From an uncultured Burkholderiales bacterium (GTDB taxonomy: Bacteria > Pseudomonadota > Gammaproteobacteria > Burkholderiales > Burkholderiaceae_E), in assembly GCA_903903975.1 (NCBI GenBank), contig CAIVAS010000073.1, positions 1 to 42,247 of the forward strand: DNA of 42,247 nt. The letters are read 5' to 3'. A program made the position numbers and the translations under genes. The notes under the pieces are model-generated. The model was given only the letters and a program-made list of their open reading frames with translations, did no database searches and had not been told where the DNA came from. Below, piece by piece: positions 26,957-36,323 of the stretch (position 1 is the stretch's first letter; every line of letters starts with the position of its first letter).

Positions 26957-27970
26957 ATGACCAGGATATTCCTTGCGAGACGCGCGGCGACACGCTGCGC
27001 GGTACGCTCAGCCATCAGCCTGCTCGCTGCGGCGGCGCTCACCCTGCCTTTGACCGCAGCCGCGCAATCCTGGCCCACCAAGCCGATCCGATTGCTGGTG
27101 GGCTTTGCGCCGGGCGGTGGCACAGATATCGTCATGCGGGCGATCGCCCCGAAACTCGGCGAACTGCTCGGACAGCCAATCGTCGTCGAAAATCGTGCCG
27201 GCGCCTCGGGCACGATCGCAGCCGACCTGGTCGCCAAGAGCCCGCCCGACGGCTATACCCTGCTGGCAGGCCATGCCAACAGCAATGCGATCGCACCGCA
27301 CGTGCTGGCCAAAGTGCCCTTCGATGCGCTCAACGACTTCACACCGATCACCTATATCGGCTATGTGCCAAACGTGCTGGTGGTGACACCAAGCCTGCCG
27401 GCAAAATCGGTTGAGGAACTGATCGCGCTGGCCAAGGCCAAGCCAGGCGCACTCACCTATGCCTCCTCAGGTGTGGGGAGCACGCAGCATCTGGCCGGTG
27501 CACTCTTTAATCAGATCACCGGCACCGAGATGACCCACATTCCCTACAAGGGCAGCGGGCAGGCGGTGATCGATCTGGTTGCAGGGCAGGTCAATGCGAA
27601 TTTCGACACCATGCCCCCGGTGCTCGAGCAGATCAAATCGGGCAAATTGCGCGCGCTGGCCATCTCGACGCCGCAACGGCTGACGCAACTCGCCGACGTG
27701 CCGACCTTCGACGAAAAAGGCATCCGCGGCTTTGATGTCACCAACTGGTACTCGGTCATGGGACCCAAGGCAATGCCGGCCGACATGGTCGCGAAGATCG
27801 ATGCCGCGATAAAGAAAGTGCTGGCCGACCCGGAGGTTCGTGCCAAGCTCGACCCTCAGGGCGTGCAGTTCGGCGGGCCGCGCACGCCCGAGGCCTTTCG
27901 CGAATTCATCCGCGCCGAAAACGCCAAATACGCCAAGATGGTCCGCGATCTGAACATCAAGGCCGAATAG
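26957..27970 (+). CDS. Tripartite tricarboxylate transporter receptor, TctC/Bug family
   Basis: A 337-aa periplasmic binding protein with a Sec signal peptide (Arg-rich start, hydrophobic SLLAAAALTLPLTAAAQ, cleavage near residue 36). The mature part starts SWPTKPIRLLVGFAPGGGTD, the Bug/TctC signature; later YKGSGQAVIDLVAGQVN and the C-terminal block are typical. These proteins bind carboxylates such as citrate, glutamate or aromatic acids. No tctA/tctB membrane genes are in the window, so it is an orphan receptor, common in Burkholderiales. ATG 26957 chosen over GTG 26918 because it gives a normal signal peptide. Confidence 0.93.
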   Translation: MTRIFLARRAATRCAVRSAISLLAAAALTLPLTAAAQSWPTKPIRLLVGFAPGGGTDIVMRAIAPKLGELLGQPIVVENRAGASGTIAADLVAKSPPDGYTLLAGHANSNAIAPHVLAKVPFDALNDFTPITYIGYVPNVLVVTPSLPAKSVEELIALAKAKPGALTYASSGVGSTQHLAGALFNQITGTEMTHIPYKGSGQAVIDLVAGQVNANFDTMPPVLEQIKSGKLRALAISTPQRLTQLADVPTFDEKGIRGFDVTNWYSVMGPKAMPADMVAKIDAAIKKVLADPEVRAKLDPQGVQFGGPRTPEAFREFIRAENAKYAKMVRDLNIKAE

Positions 27971-28001
27971 GTCACCGCAGCACCCATCCCCGTCGGCATC
28001 C

Positions 28002-28778
28002 ATGAACGAGATCCTGATCGAACGCGACGGCGATATCGCGACCGTCATCCTCAATCGCCCGGACAAGCTCAACGCCATGACGCGTCCGATGTGGCGTGGC
28101 CTGGGCGACGCCTTCGAGGCCTTGTCGGCGCAGGACGACCTGCGCTGCATCATCGTTCGCGGCGCCGGCACCCGGGCGTTTTCGCCGGGCAACGACATCG
28201 CCGAGTTCGCGACCGAACGCAGCAACAAGGCGCAGGGCATCGAATACGGTCGCGATATGCACCGCACGGCCGCCCAGATCGCGGCGTGCCGGCATCCGGT
28301 GGTGGCGCAGATCCACGGCATCTGCGTCGGCGGCGGACTCGAGATCGCGGCGCTGGCCGATCTGCGCATCTGCGGCGAATCAAGCCGTTTTGGCGCACCG
28401 ATCAAGAATCTCGGGCTGGTCATGGCCTATGCCGAGATGGCGCCTTTGGTCCAACTGGTGGGCCGCAGCATCGCCCTCGAAATCCTGCTTGAAGGCCGGA
28501 TCTTCGATGCGCAGGAGGCCCGCGACAAGGGCCTTGTGACCCGCATCGTGGCCGACGATCAGGTGGCTGCCGAGACGATGGCAACCGCGCGGCGCATCGC
28601 CGACGGCGCGCCGCTGGTGGCGCGCTGGCACAAGCAGTTCGCCCGCCGGCTCGGCAATCCGGCACCGATCAGCGACATCGAAAACGATGCCTGTTTCGAC
28701 TGCTTCGACACCGAGGACTTCCGAATCGGCTATGCCGCCTTCCTGGCCAAGCAAGCGCCAACTTTCACCGGACACTGA
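28002..28778 (+). CDS. Enoyl-CoA hydratase/isomerase (crotonase) family protein
   Basis: A 258-aa crotonase-fold enzyme acting on a CoA thioester. The first oxyanion-hole segment is FSPGNDIAEF (about 60-69); the second is GICVGGGLEIAALADLRI (about 106-123), with Glu114 at the place of the first catalytic Glu of enoyl-CoA hydratases. The second catalytic Glu (rat Glu164, in FGQPEILLG) is replaced: here the segment reads FGAPIKNLG, with Ile134 at that place. So plain hydration is doubtful; isomerase, hydrolase or lyase chemistry is possible. It ends one base before the CoA-transferase ATG, indicating coupled expression. Confidence 0.88.
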   Translation: MNEILIERDGDIATVILNRPDKLNAMTRPMWRGLGDAFEALSAQDDLRCIIVRGAGTRAFSPGNDIAEFATERSNKAQGIEYGRDMHRTAAQIAACRHPVVAQIHGICVGGGLEIAALADLRICGESSRFGAPIKNLGLVMAYAEMAPLVQLVGRSIALEILLEGRIFDAQEARDKGLVTRIVADDQVAAETMATARRIADGAPLVARWHKQFARRLGNPAPISDIENDACFDCFDTEDFRIGYAAFLAKQAPTFTGH

Positions 28779-28779
28779 C

Positions 28780-29991
28780 ATGAGCACGCCTGCAAGCGGC
28801 CCGCTGAGCGGCCTGCGCGTCATCGAACTCGCCCAGATCATGGCTGGCCCGACCGCCGGCATGATGCTCGCCGACATGGGCGCCGAAGTGATCAAGGTCG
28901 AAAAATTTCCGGGCGGCGATGATTCGCGAGCCTACCGCGAGCCGCGGGTCAACGGCGTATCGGCGCCCTACATGATCCTGAATCGCAACAAGCGCGGCAT
29001 CGCGCTCAATCTCAAGCATGCCGATGGCCTGCAGGCCCTGCTGCGGCTGATCGACTCGGCCGACGTGCTGATCGAAAACTATCGCCCCGGCACGCTCGAC
29101 AAGCTCGGGCTGGGCTGGGACGTGCTGCATGCGCGCAACCCGGGACTCATCCTGTGCAGCGTGACCGGCTACGGTCTGCAAGGCCCGATGGCCAGCACCG
29201 GCGGCTTCGACCTGATCGCGCAAGGGTTTTCAGGCCTGATGAGCATCACCGGCGAGCCGGGTCGCCCGCCGGCCAAGCCCGGTAATTCGGTTGCCGACAT
29301 CAACTCGGGCATCCTGGCGGCGACCGGCATCATCGCGGCCTATGTCAATCGACTCAAAACCGGCCAGGGCCAGCGTGTCGACACCTCGCTGATGGAAGCC
29401 GCCATGCAGCAGACCTACTGGCATGCGGCCATTTTCTTTGCCACTGGCCAGTCACCCGGCCCGCTCGGCTCGGGGCATGTGCTGGCAGCGCCTTATCAGG
29501 CCTTTTCGGCCCGCGACGGCTGGCTCAATATCGGCGGCGCCAATCAGGCCAACTGGGAGCGCATCTGCGAGGTGCTTGGCCATCCCGAATGGCGCACCGA
29601 CCCACGCTTTCACGACAACACCGCCCGCATGGCCAATCTGCCGGCGCTGGTCGACGCGATCAACGGCGTCATGCTGACCCGCGACCGCGCCGACTGGATG
29701 GCCGCTTTCGAGGCGGCCGGCGTGCCGGCCGGGCCGGTCCATTCCATCGGTGAGGCGCTCTCGCATCCGCAGGCATTAGCCCGCGACATGGTGGTCGAGC
29801 TCGATCATCCGGTGGCAGGCAAGACCCGCGCAATCGGTGCCCCGATCAAATTCTCGGACACGCCCTGTTCGGTGACGCGACATGCGCCTTCGCTTGGCGA
29901 GCACACCCGTGAGGTGCTTGCCGAGCATGGCTATACCGAGGCGCAGATCGATGCGCTGATCGCCGGTGGCGCAGCGCTACAAGAATCCTGA
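28780..29991 (+). CDS. Family III CoA-transferase (CaiB/BaiF)
   Basis: A 403-aa enzyme that moves CoA between carboxylic acids. It begins MSTPASGPLSGLRVIELAQ, with MAGPTAGMMLADMGAEVIKVE, NRNKRGIALNLK and the catalytic Asp144 in GGFDLIAQG, all family III hallmarks. Start ATG 28780 lies one base after the stop of the crotonase gene. Likely it activates the acid taken up or made by the locus, feeding the crotonase-family enzyme. The acid and the CoA donor are unknown. Confidence 0.92.
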   Translation: MSTPASGPLSGLRVIELAQIMAGPTAGMMLADMGAEVIKVEKFPGGDDSRAYREPRVNGVSAPYMILNRNKRGIALNLKHADGLQALLRLIDSADVLIENYRPGTLDKLGLGWDVLHARNPGLILCSVTGYGLQGPMASTGGFDLIAQGFSGLMSITGEPGRPPAKPGNSVADINSGILAATGIIAAYVNRLKTGQGQRVDTSLMEAAMQQTYWHAAIFFATGQSPGPLGSGHVLAAPYQAFSARDGWLNIGGANQANWERICEVLGHPEWRTDPRFHDNTARMANLPALVDAINGVMLTRDRADWMAAFEAAGVPAGPVHSIGEALSHPQALARDMVVELDHPVAGKTRAIGAPIKFSDTPCSVTRHAPSLGEHTREVLAEHGYTEAQIDALIAGGAALQES

Positions 29992-30056
29992 CGCATGCGC
30001 AGTGGCTGGTGTGGTGCTAGCCTCAGGCCAATTCCCCTACACATGAAGGTTCGTCG

Positions 30057-30551
30057 ATGACACACGATCCCTTGCACGTACCTCAGACTGAATCGGCCGC
30101 TATCGGCAACCCGCAAACCATTCTGGCGCGTGCCGCGCAACGCGCCACCACGAAAGGCCTGGACTATTTCGGCGAGGTCACCCCTGCCGAAGCCTGGGCC
30201 TTGCATCAGGCAGGCGCAGCCACGCTGATCGATGTGCGGACCCAGCCCGAATGGGCCTATGTCGGTCACATCGATGCGGTGCCGCTGGTGCCATGGCGCG
30301 CCTACGGTGCCGAGCAGCCCAACCCCGATTTCCTGGCGCAAGTGGGTCAGCATGCACCCACCGACAAGCCGGTCATGTTTCTGTGTCGCAGCGGTGTGCG
30401 GTCGCAGTCGGCCGCCAGCGTGGCCACTGCAGCCGGCTATGGCCGTGCCATCAATATCCTCGAAGGCTTCGAAGGCGATCTCGATGATCGCAAGCAGCGG
30501 GGCAGCAAAGGGGGTTGGCGGGCCGCAGGATTGCCATGGGTGCAATCCTGA
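30057..30551 (+). CDS. Rhodanese-like domain protein
   Basis: A 164-aa single-domain rhodanese. VTPAEAWAL begins the domain, LIDVRTQPEW (about 58-67) is the conserved Asp-Val-Arg motif, and the active-site loop is FLCRSGVRSQSAA with Cys110, which would carry persulfide sulfur. The loop CRSGVRS is that of single-domain sulfurtransferases. No signal peptide. Its 3' end overlaps the next gene by 16 bases, so the two are probably co-translated. The physiological sulfur acceptor is unknown. Confidence 0.9.
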   Translation: MTHDPLHVPQTESAAIGNPQTILARAAQRATTKGLDYFGEVTPAEAWALHQAGAATLIDVRTQPEWAYVGHIDAVPLVPWRAYGAEQPNPDFLAQVGQHAPTDKPVMFLCRSGVRSQSAASVATAAGYGRAINILEGFEGDLDDRKQRGSKGGWRAAGLPWVQS

Positions 30552-31759
30552 GCACGCTCGTCTCGCCACAGCCCGCACCGGGCGCCCTGCCCGGCTATCC
30601 GCTTGCTGCCCGCAACGCCAACATCGCGTCCTTCGAGGTGATGGAACTGGTCAAGCAAGCCCTGGCCCTCGAGCAACAGGGTCTGCCGATCATCCATCTG
30701 TCGATCGGCGAACCGGACTTCACCGCACCCGAACCCGTGCTTGCGGCGCTCGAGCTGGCCGCGCGTTCGGGCCAGACGGGCTATACCCCGGCCTTGGGCA
30801 TCACGCCCTTGCGCGAAGCGATTGCGCGCGACTACGCAAGGCGACACGGCGCCGCGATTGATCCGCGACGCATCATCATCACTGCCGGCGCGTCAGCGGC
30901 ACTGACCCTGGCCTGCTGCGCGCTGGTCGGCGTGGGCGATGAGGTGCTGCTGACCGACCCGAGCTATCCGTGCAACCGGCATTTCGTTGCAGCCTTCGAC
31001 GGCATACCGCACGCGGTCCCGGTCTTTGCCGACACGCGCTTTCAGATGACCGAAGCGCTGCTGGCCGCGAACTGGACGCCTGCCACCCGTGGCACCTTGC
31101 TGGCCTCGCCAGCCAACCCCACCGGCACGTCGATCCCATTCGATGAACTCGCACGCATCGTCGCGTTCGCTCGGGCACGCGGCGGTTTCACGCTGGTCGA
31201 TGAAATCTATCTCGGCCTGACCTATGACGGCGCGCCGCACACCGCGCTTGAACTTGGCGAGGATGTCATCGTCGTCAACAGCTTTTCAAAATACTTCAGC
31301 ATGACCGGTTGGCGACTGGGCTGGCTGGTCGTGCCCCAGGCCTTGGTCGGCGCCTTCGAAAAGCTCGCTCAAAACCTTTTCATCTGTGCTTCGACCCTTG
31401 CGCAAAACGCTGCACTCGCCTGCTTTGCTCCCGAATCCGAAGTGATCTTCGAGGCGCGTCGCCATCAATTCAAGCAGCGCCGGGATGCGATCGTCACCGC
31501 GATGACCGCACTGGGCTTCGGTGTCCCGGTGATCCCGGACGGGGCTTTTTATGTGTGGCTCGACTGCAGCCGATTCGGCGACAGCAGGCTGCTGGCAAAG
31601 CGATTGCTTGAAGAGGCGCATGTCTCGCTGGTACCGGGCCAGGACTTCGGCGCCAACGAGCCCGGCCGGTGGATGCGACTGTCTTATGCCAACTCGATGG
31701 ACAATCTGCTTGAAGCGGCGCGTCGCATCGGTGCTGTGCTGCGCAATGAACGCTATTGA
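30536..31759 (+). CDS. Class I/II PLP-dependent aminotransferase
   Basis: A 407-aa fold-type I aminotransferase of the AspC-like group. Motifs: HLSIGEPDFTAPEPV (about 53-67), TGYTPALGITPLREAIA, GASAALTLACCAL, ASPANPTGT (the Asn that binds PLP), LVDEIYLGLTYDG and the PLP-Lys in NSFSKYFSMTGWRLGW. ATG 30536 has AGGA five bases upstream and lies inside the end of the rhodanese gene; TTG 30515 has no ribosome site. Substrate uncertain: relatives act on aspartate, alanine, aromatic acids or N-succinyl-diaminopimelate. Convergent with the lytic transglycosylase gene. Confidence 0.9.
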   Translation: MGAILSTLVSPQPAPGALPGYPLAARNANIASFEVMELVKQALALEQQGLPIIHLSIGEPDFTAPEPVLAALELAARSGQTGYTPALGITPLREAIARDYARRHGAAIDPRRIIITAGASAALTLACCALVGVGDEVLLTDPSYPCNRHFVAAFDGIPHAVPVFADTRFQMTEALLAANWTPATRGTLLASPANPTGTSIPFDELARIVAFARARGGFTLVDEIYLGLTYDGAPHTALELGEDVIVVNSFSKYFSMTGWRLGWLVVPQALVGAFEKLAQNLFICASTLAQNAALACFAPESEVIFEARRHQFKQRRDAIVTAMTALGFGVPVIPDGAFYVWLDCSRFGDSRLLAKRLLEEAHVSLVPGQDFGANEPGRWMRLSYANSMDNLLEAARRIGAVLRNERY

Positions 31760-31811
31760 GGACGCAATCTGGAAATCACTCCAGAAAGCAGATCACCGTC
31801 CGGTATCAGGC

Positions 31812-32849
31812 TCAGATCTCTCCTGATCCGTGAGGTGCAGTCGCCCCACCCGAACTGCGGTTTTGACCCGAGTGCTCTGATTCCGCGGCCGGCGCAACCA
31901 GGCTCGCTTCCCGACTGTCGGGCTCAATCCGCTGCGCAGAAAGCCCATCCGTGATCTTGGCCTCGGCCTGAAGATTGCCTGGCGCCGAGGTCGACGAGTC
32001 GACAGCGACTGCATCACTGCGCGGGGCCTTTGCCGACATCACCAGCTCTGGCGGCAAGGGTTTGCCTGCCGCCGCCGCCGCAATCCGCTCGCGGGCATTG
32101 AGCACCTTCTGACCGTAACCGCCGTCGTCCTGCAGGAATGCCGCGCCAACATACGATTTGAGCGCCCCCTCAACCGTTCCTTCGCGCTTCAGATATTCCT
32201 TGAGGATATTGCTGCCGACACGAATATTGGCCACCGGATCGAAGGCCGCCGGTATGCCGCCGAAGGGCAGAAACTTTTCGGCGTGAACCTTTGTCAACAC
32301 CTGCATCAGGCCCTGAGCGCCGGCCGAACTCTGGGCACGCGGATCGAAACTTGACTCAACCGACATCACCGCCAGGACCAGCATCGGGTCGATCTTGGCA
32401 TCACGAGCCGCCTGGTAGGCGTGAAAGACAAACTGGTTGGTGGTCTCGAGCGTAGTGCGATACCGGGAGGCGATGAAGCGCGCGATATTGCTCTGCTCCC
32501 GATCGAGCCGAACGACTGCGGTCGCAGGCGGGGCGGATTCAGATGGCGAGGCTTCGACGACCGTGTTCGCTGCACCTTCGGTGGCGGCGCGACCATCAGA
32601 CCCATTGGGCGACGCGTTGGTCTGCGCCATGTCCCGACCCGACTGCAACAAAGCCATCATGCCGGCAGACTCGCGATGGGACGCGATGGCCGCCTGCAGC
32701 GCCCCTTCACCCCCAAGCGTGCCGTGAACCGCGACGGCAACCACCAGCACCATCGCCAGTATCGGTCCGGCTGACCGGATGAACCGCCCGAGGCCAATGA
32801 CCGCGACGGTTGTGCTGAAAAGCAGATCGATTCTGCGTTGCTGAGACAT
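31812..32849 (-). CDS. Membrane-anchored lytic transglycosylase, SLT family
   Basis: A 345-aa protein with an N-terminal membrane helix (residues about 26-46), a Ser/Ala-rich linker, then an SLT domain (about 118-255). The catalytic Glu is Glu166 in VMSVESSFDP, followed by SSAGAQGLMQVL, the usual goose-lysozyme-like pattern; it would cleave peptidoglycan glycan strands in the periplasm. The last about 90 residues are low-complexity. ATG 32849 was chosen because AGGAGAAAGG lies just before it; the longer frame from 32915 has no ribosome site. A run of hairpins lies 90-180 bases upstream. Confidence 0.9.
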   Translation of the reverse strand: MSQQRRIDLLFSTTVAVIGLGRFIRSAGPILAMVLVVAVAVHGTLGGEGALQAAIASHRESAGMMALLQSGRDMAQTNASPNGSDGRAATEGAANTVVEASPSESAPPATAVVRLDREQSNIARFIASRYRTTLETTNQFVFHAYQAARDAKIDPMLVLAVMSVESSFDPRAQSSAGAQGLMQVLTKVHAEKFLPFGGIPAAFDPVANIRVGSNILKEYLKREGTVEGALKSYVGAAFLQDDGGYGQKVLNARERIAAAAAGKPLPPELVMSAKAPRSDAVAVDSSTSAPGNLQAEAKITDGLSAQRIEPDSREASLVAPAAESEHSGQNRSSGGATAPHGSGEI

Positions 32850-32937
32850 CCTTTCTCCTGGCAGCGATCGCTGCACAAACCGCCATACATGCTGGCGACC
32901 ACTCGAACCTCCCACGCCGTAATGACCGCGGGACGGT

Positions 32938-33027
32938 GACGGTCATGGACCGTCTGGTGTCGGGCGGAACTTTGACCGCCGCCCGGTTTGGCGCTACTCG
33001 GCGCCGGGACTCAGCCTGTTGGCTGAG
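32938..33027. other. Run of four consecutive hairpins upstream of the lytic transglycosylase gene
   Basis: Within 90 bases lie four inverted repeats: GACGGTC-atg-GACCGTC (32938-32954), a GGCGG/CCGCC pair around 32963-32980, GGCGC-tactcg-GCGCC (32990-33005) and CTCAGCC-tgtt-GGCTGAG (33010-33027). This is in the 384-base gap 32850-33233, which has no protein gene I can support. It could be a structured leader of the transglycosylase mRNA (minus strand), a small RNA, or a palindromic DNA element. It matches no riboswitch or RNA family I know. The rest of the gap holds a TATAAC -10-like element (33158-33163) ahead of ubiD. Confidence 0.45.
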
Positions 33028-33233
33028 GAGACATGACCCGCTGGAATGACCGGCAGAAATGTTAAGCCAGACTAATCAGCGACAGGGTCTTTGAAGCCAT
33101 CGACGCATTGCCGGATGGAAACTGCCGCGCCGCAGGCGTCGAACAGATTGGGCGAAGTATAACAGCGGCTCGCAATGGGTCAAACCGGCTACGTGCGAAG
33201 ATCGGCTGTCACTGACTTCCGGTTTGCCTATTC

Positions 33234-34793
33234 ATGCGATACGTCGATCTGCGCGACTTCATCTCTCAACTTGAATCGCAAGGTGAGTTGAAGCGCATCG
33301 CAACTCAGGTTTCACCCCGACTCGAGATGACCGAGATCGCCGATCGCACGCTGCGTGCCGAAGGACCGGCGCTGCTGTTCGAGCGACCGGTCCAGGACGC
33401 TCGAACTTATGCATATCCGGTACTGGCCAATCTTTTCGGCACGCCAAAGCGCGTCGCGCTCGGCATGGGCGAAACGTCTGTTGCCGCACTTCGCGAGATC
33501 GGCAATCTGCTCGCCTATCTCAAGGAGCCCGATCCGCCAAAAGGACTGAAGGACGCCTGGGACAAGCTGCCGGTACTGCGCCAGGTGCTCAATATGTCGC
33601 CTCGCGAAGTCTCACGGGCACCGTGTCAGCAGATCGTCTGGGAAGGCGATCAGGTCGACCTGTCGCGGCTGCCGATCCAGACCTGCTGGCCAGGCGATGT
33701 TGCCCCGCTGATCACCTGGGGACTGGTCGTGACCCGCGGCCCGGCGCGAACCCGCCAGAATCTGGGCATCTATCGGCAGCAGGTGCTCGGTCCCAACCAG
33801 ACCATCATGCGCTGGCTCGCCCACCGTGGTGGCGCGCTCGACTTTCGCGACCATGCTGCTGCTCACGCCGGCCAGGCCTTCCCGATCTCGGTGGCGCTCG
33901 GCTGCGACCCGGCCACGATTCTGGGCGCGGTCACGCCTGTCCCGGATACCCTGTCCGAATACCAGTTCGCTGGCCTTTTGCGCGGTGCGCGCACTGAACT
34001 CGTCAAATGCCTGGGCAATGAGCTGCGCGTGCCGGCCAGCTCCGAGATCGTGCTCGAAGGCAGCATCCGGCCCGACCCGGACGGCGCCCTCACCCGCGAA
34101 CATGGCCGCCGCCTCGGCTTCAAGGGGGAGCCGCCCGCACGGGCTTTCACCGGCTGGGAAATGGCCCTCGAAGGGCCTTATGGCGACCACACCGGCTACT
34201 ACAACGAGCAGGACTGGTTCCCGGTGTTTACCATCGACCGGATCACGCTGCGTGAGGGCGCGATCTACCACTCGACCTATACCGGCAAGCCGCCGGATGA
34301 GCCGGCGATCCTGGGCGTGGCGCTCAACGAAGTGTTCGTGCCGATCCTGCGCAAACAGTTTGCAGAGATCGTCGATTTCTATCTGCCACCCGAAGGCTGC
34401 TCCTACCGAATGGCGGTGGTGTCGATGAAAAAACAATACCCCGGCCATGCCAAGCGGGTGATGTTCGGCATCTGGAGCTTTCTGCGCCAGTTCATGTACA
34501 CCAAGTTCATCATCGTGGTCGACGACGACATCGATGTGCGCGACTGGAAGGAGGTCATCTGGGCGATCACGACGCGGGTAGACCCTCTGCGCGACACCAC
34601 GCTGGTTGATCGCACACCGATCGACTATCTCGACTTTGCCTCGCCGATCTCCGGCCTGGGTTCGAAGATGGGCATCGATGCCACCGGAAAATGGCCCGGC
34701 GAAACCGATCGTGAATGGGGCAGCCCGATTGCGATGTCGAAGGAGGTCAAAGCAAGGGTCGACAGTCTGTGGGGCGAACTCGGAATCGGCTAA
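33234..34793 (+). CDS. ubiD: UbiD family decarboxylase (4-hydroxy-3-polyprenylbenzoate decarboxylase)
   Basis: Prenylated-FMN-dependent decarboxylase of ubiquinone synthesis. The 519-aa length and the N-terminus [15 protein letters not shown] fit UbiD rather than shorter UbiD-like paralogues. Conserved blocks: the [19 protein letters not shown] region, [29 protein letters not shown] (active-site Glu near residue 310), and the C-terminal [20 protein letters not shown] segment. UbiX, which makes the cofactor, is not in the window. Ubiquinone would feed the respiratory chain ending in the cbb3 oxidase, but the genes are not linked. Confidence 0.94.
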   Translation: MRYVDLRDFISQLESQGELKRIATQVSPRLEMTEIADRTLRAEGPALLFERPVQDARTYAYPVLANLFGTPKRVALGMGETSVAALREIGNLLAYLKEPDPPKGLKDAWDKLPVLRQVLNMSPREVSRAPCQQIVWEGDQVDLSRLPIQTCWPGDVAPLITWGLVVTRGPARTRQNLGIYRQQVLGPNQTIMRWLAHRGGALDFRDHAAAHAGQAFPISVALGCDPATILGAVTPVPDTLSEYQFAGLLRGARTELVKCLGNELRVPASSEIVLEGSIRPDPDGALTREHGRRLGFKGEPPARAFTGWEMALEGPYGDHTGYYNEQDWFPVFTIDRITLREGAIYHSTYTGKPPDEPAILGVALNEVFVPILRKQFAEIVDFYLPPEGCSYRMAVVSMKKQYPGHAKRVMFGIWSFLRQFMYTKFIIVVDDDIDVRDWKEVIWAITTRVDPLRDTTLVDRTPIDYLDFASPISGLGSKMGIDATGKWPGETDREWGSPIAMSKEVKARVDSLWGELGIG

Positions 34794-34829
34794 CCCCTGG
34801 TCGGCTCACCCCTCGGGCGCGAGCGCTAC

Positions 34830-36278
34830 TCAGCCGTTGGCGTAGACCCACTTCAGAAGCGCGTCCTGGGCCGGCGAGGAGCCCTCGGCGCGCGGGCCGT
34901 TGATCATCATCACCACAGCGTAGCGGCGCCCCGATGCGGCATCGATATAACCGGCAATGCTGCGCACGTCATTGAGGCTGCCGGTCTTGATCCAGGCGTT
35001 GCCCGCGACCGGATCGGTCTTCAGTCGGCTCTTCATGGTGCCGTCGACGCCGACCACCGGCAAAGACTGCAAAAACACCGGGGCATCCGGGCTTTGCGAG
35101 GCATCGATCAGCACGCGCGCGAGCGAGAGCGGCGCAATCCGCTCCTGCCGAGACAGCCCGGACCCATTGTCGATCACGATTTCAGGCGAGCGCAGGCCGC
35201 GCTTTTCAAGCCAGCCGATGATGACCTTGCGGGCTCGCTCGAGCGTGGCCGGCCGTCGCCGGGGCAGATCGGTCGAGGTCTGCAGCATGACCTGCCGCGC
35301 CATCACGTTGTTGCTGTACTTGTTGATGTCCTTGACCACATCGCCCAGCGTTCGCGGCGACGTCCACTGCATCAGCACCGGCAGGCGAGGATCAGTCCGC
35401 CGCTCGATCACCGCACGGCCGTCCCACACCCCGCCCGCCGAGCGCCATGCGCTGCCGAAGAAGGCCTGGATAAACTGCCGGTGATTGAGCACGGCGGTCA
35501 TGGTCGACTGCTCGCCACATGCGCTCGAGTAGCTTCCCGCAACACGGATCAGCGGCTTTTGCTCGCTACCCGAGTCACGAATCGCCAAGCCGGCGATACC
35601 GTTTCGACACGGGCCGCCCAGCACTCTGACCTCATCGATGACGCCGACATCGGCCAGCGGCGGATCGAGGTCGATCGCAAGACCCGAGGACTGCGGCCTC
35701 ACGGTCACCTTGGTCGCCTTGAAATTCATCATGGCGGCATAAGGCCTGACGTTGTAGGGCTGCGAAGGGTCACCATCGAATTTTTCGGTTGACTCGTCGC
35801 CGATCTCATACAGCGAATCGTCGATCACAAGGTTGCCCCGGATGACCTTGAGTCCGAGGGCGCGCAGGCGCGAGACCATCTCGACCATGTCCTCGATCAC
35901 CAGCTTCGGGTCGCCACCGCCGCGAAGCACCAGATCACCGTCGAGGACGCCATCGTCGATCGAACCGCGAATCAGGATCGGCGTATGCCAGCGATAATTT
36001 GCGCCCAGCAAGGACAAGGCCGCATAAGTCGTCACCAGCTTCATGGTCGAAGCCGGATTGAAAGCCAGCGATTCGTTATAGGCGATCAGCGGCGGGCCGC
36101 CGTCGAGCGGCAAGGCCACCACGCCGTATTCACCCGGCCCGATCGCCGACGCACGAAGTGCGCTCGCCACGGTTTGCGGCACCGGCTGCGACCCGACAGG
36201 CAGGCTGATCGAGACGGCCGATATCAGCGCAAGGACCCGGATGAAAGACCAGATGTTCATGATCTGAGATGATCTCAT
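34830..36278 (-). CDS. dacB: D-alanyl-D-alanine carboxypeptidase/endopeptidase, PBP4 type
   Basis: A 482-aa periplasmic peptidase S13 protein cutting the terminal D-Ala or the cross-bridge of peptidoglycan. A signal peptide (residues about 1-30, SFIRVLALISAVSISLPVGS) is followed by the active-site STMK (Ser77, Lys80 in NPASTMKL). Later come the second motif YSNN (SxN) and the third WIKTGS (KTG). The insertion between motifs one and two is the large one typical of PBP4. Start: ATG 36278 has AGGA nine bases before it; ATG 36305 and 36260 do not. Divergent from the SDR gene, 45 bases apart. Confidence 0.93.
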   Translation of the reverse strand: MRSSQIMNIWSFIRVLALISAVSISLPVGSQPVPQTVASALRASAIGPGEYGVVALPLDGGPPLIAYNESLAFNPASTMKLVTTYAALSLLGANYRWHTPILIRGSIDDGVLDGDLVLRGGGDPKLVIEDMVEMVSRLRALGLKVIRGNLVIDDSLYEIGDESTEKFDGDPSQPYNVRPYAAMMNFKATKVTVRPQSSGLAIDLDPPLADVGVIDEVRVLGGPCRNGIAGLAIRDSGSEQKPLIRVAGSYSSACGEQSTMTAVLNHRQFIQAFFGSAWRSAGGVWDGRAVIERRTDPRLPVLMQWTSPRTLGDVVKDINKYSNNVMARQVMLQTSTDLPRRRPATLERARKVIIGWLEKRGLRSPEIVIDNGSGLSRQERIAPLSLARVLIDASQSPDAPVFLQSLPVVGVDGTMKSRLKTDPVAGNAWIKTGSLNDVRSIAGYIDAASGRRYAVVMMINGPRAEGSSPAQDALLKWVYANG

Positions 36279-36323
36279 GCGGTCTGATCCTGGCAGGCCG
36301 ACCATCTATCGGAGCGACCAACA

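Noticed and set aside
31774..31789. CTGGA/TCCAG repeat between the aminotransferase and transglycosylase genes
   Set aside because: Short arms with no T-run; not a credible terminator.
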